This document shows positions 13,248 through 15,342 of a DNA stretch of 15,342 nucleotides, one piece after another. Made by a program: the position numbers and the translations under genes. The notes under the pieces were generated by a model. That model searched no databases and was not told the DNA's origin. It was given only the letters and a program-made list of their open reading frames with translations. Source of the DNA: CAYVMN01 sp964452575 (GTDB taxonomy: Bacteria; Desulfobacterota; DSM-4660; Desulfatiglandales; Desulfatiglandaceae). The stretch is taken from NCBI GenBank assembly GCA_964452575.1, contig CAYVMN010000113.1:1-15342 (forward strand), given 5' to 3'. The stretch's first letter is position 1; each line of letters starts with the position of its first letter.

Positions 13248-14459
13248 CTAGAATTCTGCTGTCAGCCGTATGCCGGTAATCCATGCCTTCACATCATCCC
13301 CGGCGCCTTCCTTGTACTTGTCACCCAGGTACTGCGCATCAAGGGTCAAAGCGAAGATCTCGTTCAACCCAAATCGCACATACCCTTCTGCCACCTGGGT
13401 CCGGTCAATGTCCTGGTTGCCACCGCTCAGGTGTGCGTAGCCAATGCCGATGTTGTCTTGCTTACGGCCCCACAGCTTGCCGCTGATATTAATTCCCCCG
13501 GAGTACAGGTTCTTGAAATTGACGATCGCTTTGTCCTCACCCCACCCGAAACGGATCCATGCACCCAGAATCTCTCCGAGCGCCTGGTCGAATGAGATGA
13601 TAAGGCCTCTTAATCGTTCTTTATTCTTTGCGTCCGGATCGCTGAAATCGTCGCTGGTTGCATCCACGAGGACGCGGTAGGTCCCCTCGCCGAGGGGCGT
13701 TTCGAGGGTGTAACCCACCTGGATGCCGTAGAAGTTATAGGCATTGCCCTCATCGTTTTTACCCACTTGCATGATCACACCCTTTATGGCAAGCCTCCCA
13801 ATTTCCCACTCCATTGCACCCCCTATGTCATAAGAGGGCAGGAATGCGTGAGGGCCGTTGACCAGGGCCTCGTTCATGAACTGGGTGTATTCATCATTGG
13901 CATACCTATTTTCATCGAGATAATTCTTGGCATCGATGATACCACCGGTGATACCCAGCGTGTGCCCTTGGCCGAAGGTAAACATATGTTTGTACCATGC
14001 CGTGAGCAGATAATCCCGGTTGCGACCATTGATATTCTTGACGTCATCTTCAAGATCAGCGACCCAGGGCCTCAAGGCGAAGAGGTGCTTTTCAGTGTTC
14101 AGGCCGTTGCCGGCGGCAAAGCCCAACTTGAAGAAGATTTCGTCGGTTTCCGTCGGCCTGATGCTCACTTCCGGTCGAAAGGGCAGGGCCCCGCGTCCGA
14201 AATTATCGGCCTCCGGCGTTCCGCTCACGCTCGCATATTGATAGGCGCCAGCGATGACACCACTGATCGTGATTTTATTGGCAATCCCCTCCAATGTGCC
14301 TGAACCTCCCGATTCAGGCGCCTCCTTTTTCTTTTCCAGTTCTTCCAGCCCTTGCTTCAATTGATCGATTTCCTTCTGCATGGCCGCCTCATCGCCCCAA
14401 ACGTTTCCTGCGAATATGAACAGGCACATAATCACAAAGATTTTCAAGGTATTTTCCAT
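13248..14459 (-). CDS. Outer-membrane porin (OprB/DcaP-like), first gene of the metal-uptake operon
   Basis: This 403-residue protein has a signal peptide (hydrophobic 6-18, cleavage near residue 22), a charged coiled-coil stretch (MQKEIDQLKQGLEELEKKKE, about 27-46), and a long region of alternating beta strands ending in Phe (RLTAEF), the recognition signal of the BAM outer-membrane assembly machine. Aromatic-girdle patterns and DYLLTAWYKHMF and GITGGIID segments suit a carbohydrate-type porin (OprB, PF04966-like). An N-terminal coiled coil is also seen in trimeric DcaP-like porins. The start is the ATG at 14459 with GAGGTGG just upstream; the frame extends further back only through the leader hairpin. 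As first gene before the NikK/NikL/CbiMQO genes, it probably lets metal, or a metal chelate, cross the outer membrane. Confidence 0.82.
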   Translation of the reverse strand: MENTLKIFVIMCLFIFAGNVWGDEAAMQKEIDQLKQGLEELEKKKEAPESGGSGTLEGIANKITISGVIAGAYQYASVSGTPEADNFGRGALPFRPEVSIRPTETDEIFFKLGFAAGNGLNTEKHLFALRPWVADLEDDVKNINGRNRDYLLTAWYKHMFTFGQGHTLGITGGIIDAKNYLDENRYANDEYTQFMNEALVNGPHAFLPSYDIGGAMEWEIGRLAIKGVIMQVGKNDEGNAYNFYGIQVGYTLETPLGEGTYRVLVDATSDDFSDPDAKNKERLRGLIISFDQALGEILGAWIRFGWGEDKAIVNFKNLYSGGINISGKLWGRKQDNIGIGYAHLSGGNQDIDRTQVAEGYVRFGLNEIFALTLDAQYLGDKYKEGAGDDVKAWITGIRLTAEF

Positions 14460-14484
14460 GTTTCCACCTCGACTTGCTCCTTCC

Positions 14485-14535
14485 AAAAAAAACCACGAAG
14501 TGCCGCATCTTCTTGACACGGTCAGCCTTCGTGGC
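14485..14535 (-). terminator. Leader terminator-like hairpin B, directly upstream of the porin ribosome site
   Basis: On the minus strand CCACGAAG (14534-14527) pairs perfectly with CTTCGTGG (14500-14493), with a further short inner stem, and is followed at once by eight U residues (14492-14485). The U-run ends 25 nt before the porin ATG and about 4 nt before an AAGGAG. No promoter can fit between it and the gene, so the porin transcript must read through it. This points to attenuation. On the plus strand the hairpin lacks a U-tract. Confidence 0.75.
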
Positions 14536-14544
14536 ATCAATTCT

Positions 14545-14600
14545 TTACTTGATATTTTGTTTTCCCTGAGGCTTCAGACTCAGATTAGAGGTTACTTGAT
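14545..14600. repeat. 9-bp direct repeat between the two leader hairpins
   Basis: TTACTTGAT occurs at 14545-14553 and 14592-14600 (ATCAAGTAA in the minus-strand RNA). The first RNA copy immediately follows the U-tract of hairpin A. The second lies ten bases before the start of hairpin B. Between them CTGAG/CTCAG could form a 5-bp hairpin. This extends the impression of a duplicated leader module. Confidence 0.5.
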
Positions 14601-14652
14601 AAAAAAAGCCACGAGAGCTGGCCCCTATTTCGGGCCGTTCTGCCTTCGTGGC
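14601..14652 (-). terminator. Leader terminator-like hairpin A (related in sequence to B)
   Basis: On the minus strand GCCACGA (14652-14646) pairs with TCGTGGC (14614-14608). An inner GGCCC/GGGCC stem carries a 7-nt loop, and seven U residues follow (14607-14601). Its 5' sequence matches hairpin B for 15 of the first 17 bases, although the 3' halves differ. It could end transcripts of the upstream RND gene. It also lies downstream of the best promoter for the porin operon, so it probably acts in the same leader RNA as B. Confidence 0.7.
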
Positions 14653-14875
14653 TTTATTTGCGCTGTAAAAATTCTGTTATTTCAAGACAATATGCATCTT
14701 CCTGACGCAGATTTTATAATTCATACTTTATTCAAAAAGAATCTGTCAATCTTTTTTCCCACATATTTTTTCTTCTCGCGAGTCCTCCAAACAGAACCCG
14801 GGACATCCTTAGAATTATAAGAAATCTAGACTTTTTGGCTCTACCAAGTATCTAGCGGGACGCCTTTAATTACCG
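14653..14875. other. AT-rich region between the RND gene and the leader hairpins
   Basis: This is about 220 bp of AT-rich sequence after the RND efflux stop codon. Besides the promoter candidate at 14720-14749 there is a TATAAT on the minus strand near 14814-14819 without a fitting -35. Short open frames here have no ribosome site or recognisable product. No terminator other than hairpin A is seen for the RND gene. Confidence 0.5.
14720..14749 (-). promoter_or_regulatory. Predicted sigma70 promoter of the porin-nickel transporter operon
   Basis: The minus strand carries a consensus -35 TTGACA (14749-14744), an 18-bp spacer, and a -10 TATGAA (14725-14720). Transcription would start near 14712, giving a leader of about 250 nt that includes both terminator-like hairpins. 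The GTATGA overlapping the -10 resembles one half of the NikR site known in enterobacteria, but the expected second half is not at the required distance. No other good promoter is visible between here and the porin gene. Confidence 0.5.
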
Positions 14876-15342
14876 TTAGGATAAAAGATTTCCGGATGTT
14901 GCCCTATTTCCACCCGCCTTTCCAAACTTTCCATACCGCAGCGCCAGTGTCGGCAGCACTAACAGGTTCAACAGCGTCGAAGTAATCAAGCCGCCGAGAA
15001 TCACAATTGCCATGGGTCCCTCGATTTCCTTGCCGGCCTGCTCGCTTCCCAAGGCGATTGGGAGAAGGCCCAGGGCCACCACCAGCGCGGTCATGAGGAT
15101 GGGCAGCAGGCGTTCGGTCGCTCCACGAATAGCCGTTTCGAGACTCCAACCCATTCCCTCATTGGCGGCCAAATCTTCATAGTGAGAAATCATCAGAATT
15201 GAATTACGGGTGCTGATGCCAAACAAGGAGACAAATCCCACCAGCGAACCCACCGACAATGCCCCGCCAGTCAGGAAGGCGGCCAATACCCCTCCCGCAA
15301 AAGCAAAAGGCATATTGACCAAGACAAGCAACATGTTGCGGG
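14876..15342 (-). CDS. RND heavy-metal efflux inner-membrane transporter (CzcA/CusA-like), C-terminal part
   Basis: This is the 3' end of a large gene cut by the window edge; about 155 residues are visible of the roughly 1,000-1,050 usual for this family. The frame is open to the edge, so the ATG at 15334 is internal. The visible part covers the last transmembrane helices. It includes LVGFVSLFGISTRNSILMISHYEDL, typical of heavy-metal RND pumps (the GISTRN and ISHY elements), then ATERLLPILMTALVVALGLLPIAL and GPMAIVILGGLITSTLLNLLVLPTLALRYG. These proton-driven trimers export metal ions from periplasm or cytoplasm through an outer-membrane channel. The metal cannot be read from this end. It lies on the same strand as, and about 415 bp upstream of, the porin/nickel-uptake operon. 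Confidence 0.9.
   Translation of the reverse strand, partial: RNMLLVLVNMPFAFAGGVLAAFLTGGALSVGSLVGFVSLFGISTRNSILMISHYEDLAANEGMGWSLETAIRGATERLLPILMTALVVALGLLPIALGSEQAGKEIEGPMAIVILGGLITSTLLNLLVLPTLALRYGKFGKAGGNRATSGNLLS

Noticed and set aside
13767..14303. 178-codon open frame on the plus strand
   Set aside because: It is antisense to the porin gene, with no ribosome site and no known domain.
14720..14726. NikR-like half site (GTATGA) at the -10 of the porin promoter
   Set aside because: The second half (TCATAC) is not found 16 bases away on either side, and one hexamer is not enough evidence.

Overview
The window has moderate GC and looks like part of an anaerobic or facultative Gram-negative bacterium, most like the Desulfobacterota (former Deltaproteobacteria). 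The signs are a TAXI-type TRAP importer next to a UbiD-family decarboxylase, an ECF-type nickel/cobalt importer with the periplasmic accessory proteins common in that group, an outer-membrane porin and an RND heavy-metal pump. This placement is inferred from gene content; there is no rRNA or tRNA to confirm it.

Left part (1-6762), organic acid metabolism. A metal-dependent hydrolase of the cyclase/kynurenine formamidase family, cut off at the left edge, is followed convergently by an unrecognised 299-residue protein with a C-terminal zinc-ribbon-like Cys4 motif (minus strand). A non-coding gap of about 500 bp holds a degenerate octamer tandem repeat and a perfect 7+7 bp inverted repeat. Then comes a plus-strand operon: TAXI solute-binding protein, fused TRAP permease, UbiD-like decarboxylase, and a 62-residue Cys4 protein. 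Together these look like uptake of a carboxylate followed by prenyl-FMN-dependent (de)carboxylation; the substrate is unknown.

Middle (6766-7968). A minus-strand gene encodes a predicted all-helical (alpha/alpha toroid-like) protein of unknown function, converging on the UbiD operon with a 3 bp gap.

Right part (8157-14459), a minus-strand metal-uptake operon. In transcription order: outer-membrane porin, NikK-like DUF4198 periplasmic protein, NikL-like periplasmic domain, a separate NikL-like coiled-coil/membrane subunit, CbiM/NikM, CbiQ/NikQ, and a double-NBD CbiO/NikO ATPase ending in a 77-residue histidine-rich tail. The last five genes overlap or nearly touch, as in one translationally coupled unit. 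They form a complete route: porin in the outer membrane, metal-handling proteins in the periplasm, ECF importer in the inner membrane.

The leader of this operon (14460-14743) is the most interesting non-coding part. Downstream of a plausible sigma70 promoter lie two terminator-like hairpins that share the same 5' sequence (15 of the first 17 bases identical, 117 nt apart), the second ending only 25 nt before the porin start codon. That geometry implies transcription attenuation. The window ends in the 3' end of a CzcA/CusA-type RND efflux gene on the same strand (14876 to the edge), so metal uptake and a probable metal efflux system sit side by side.
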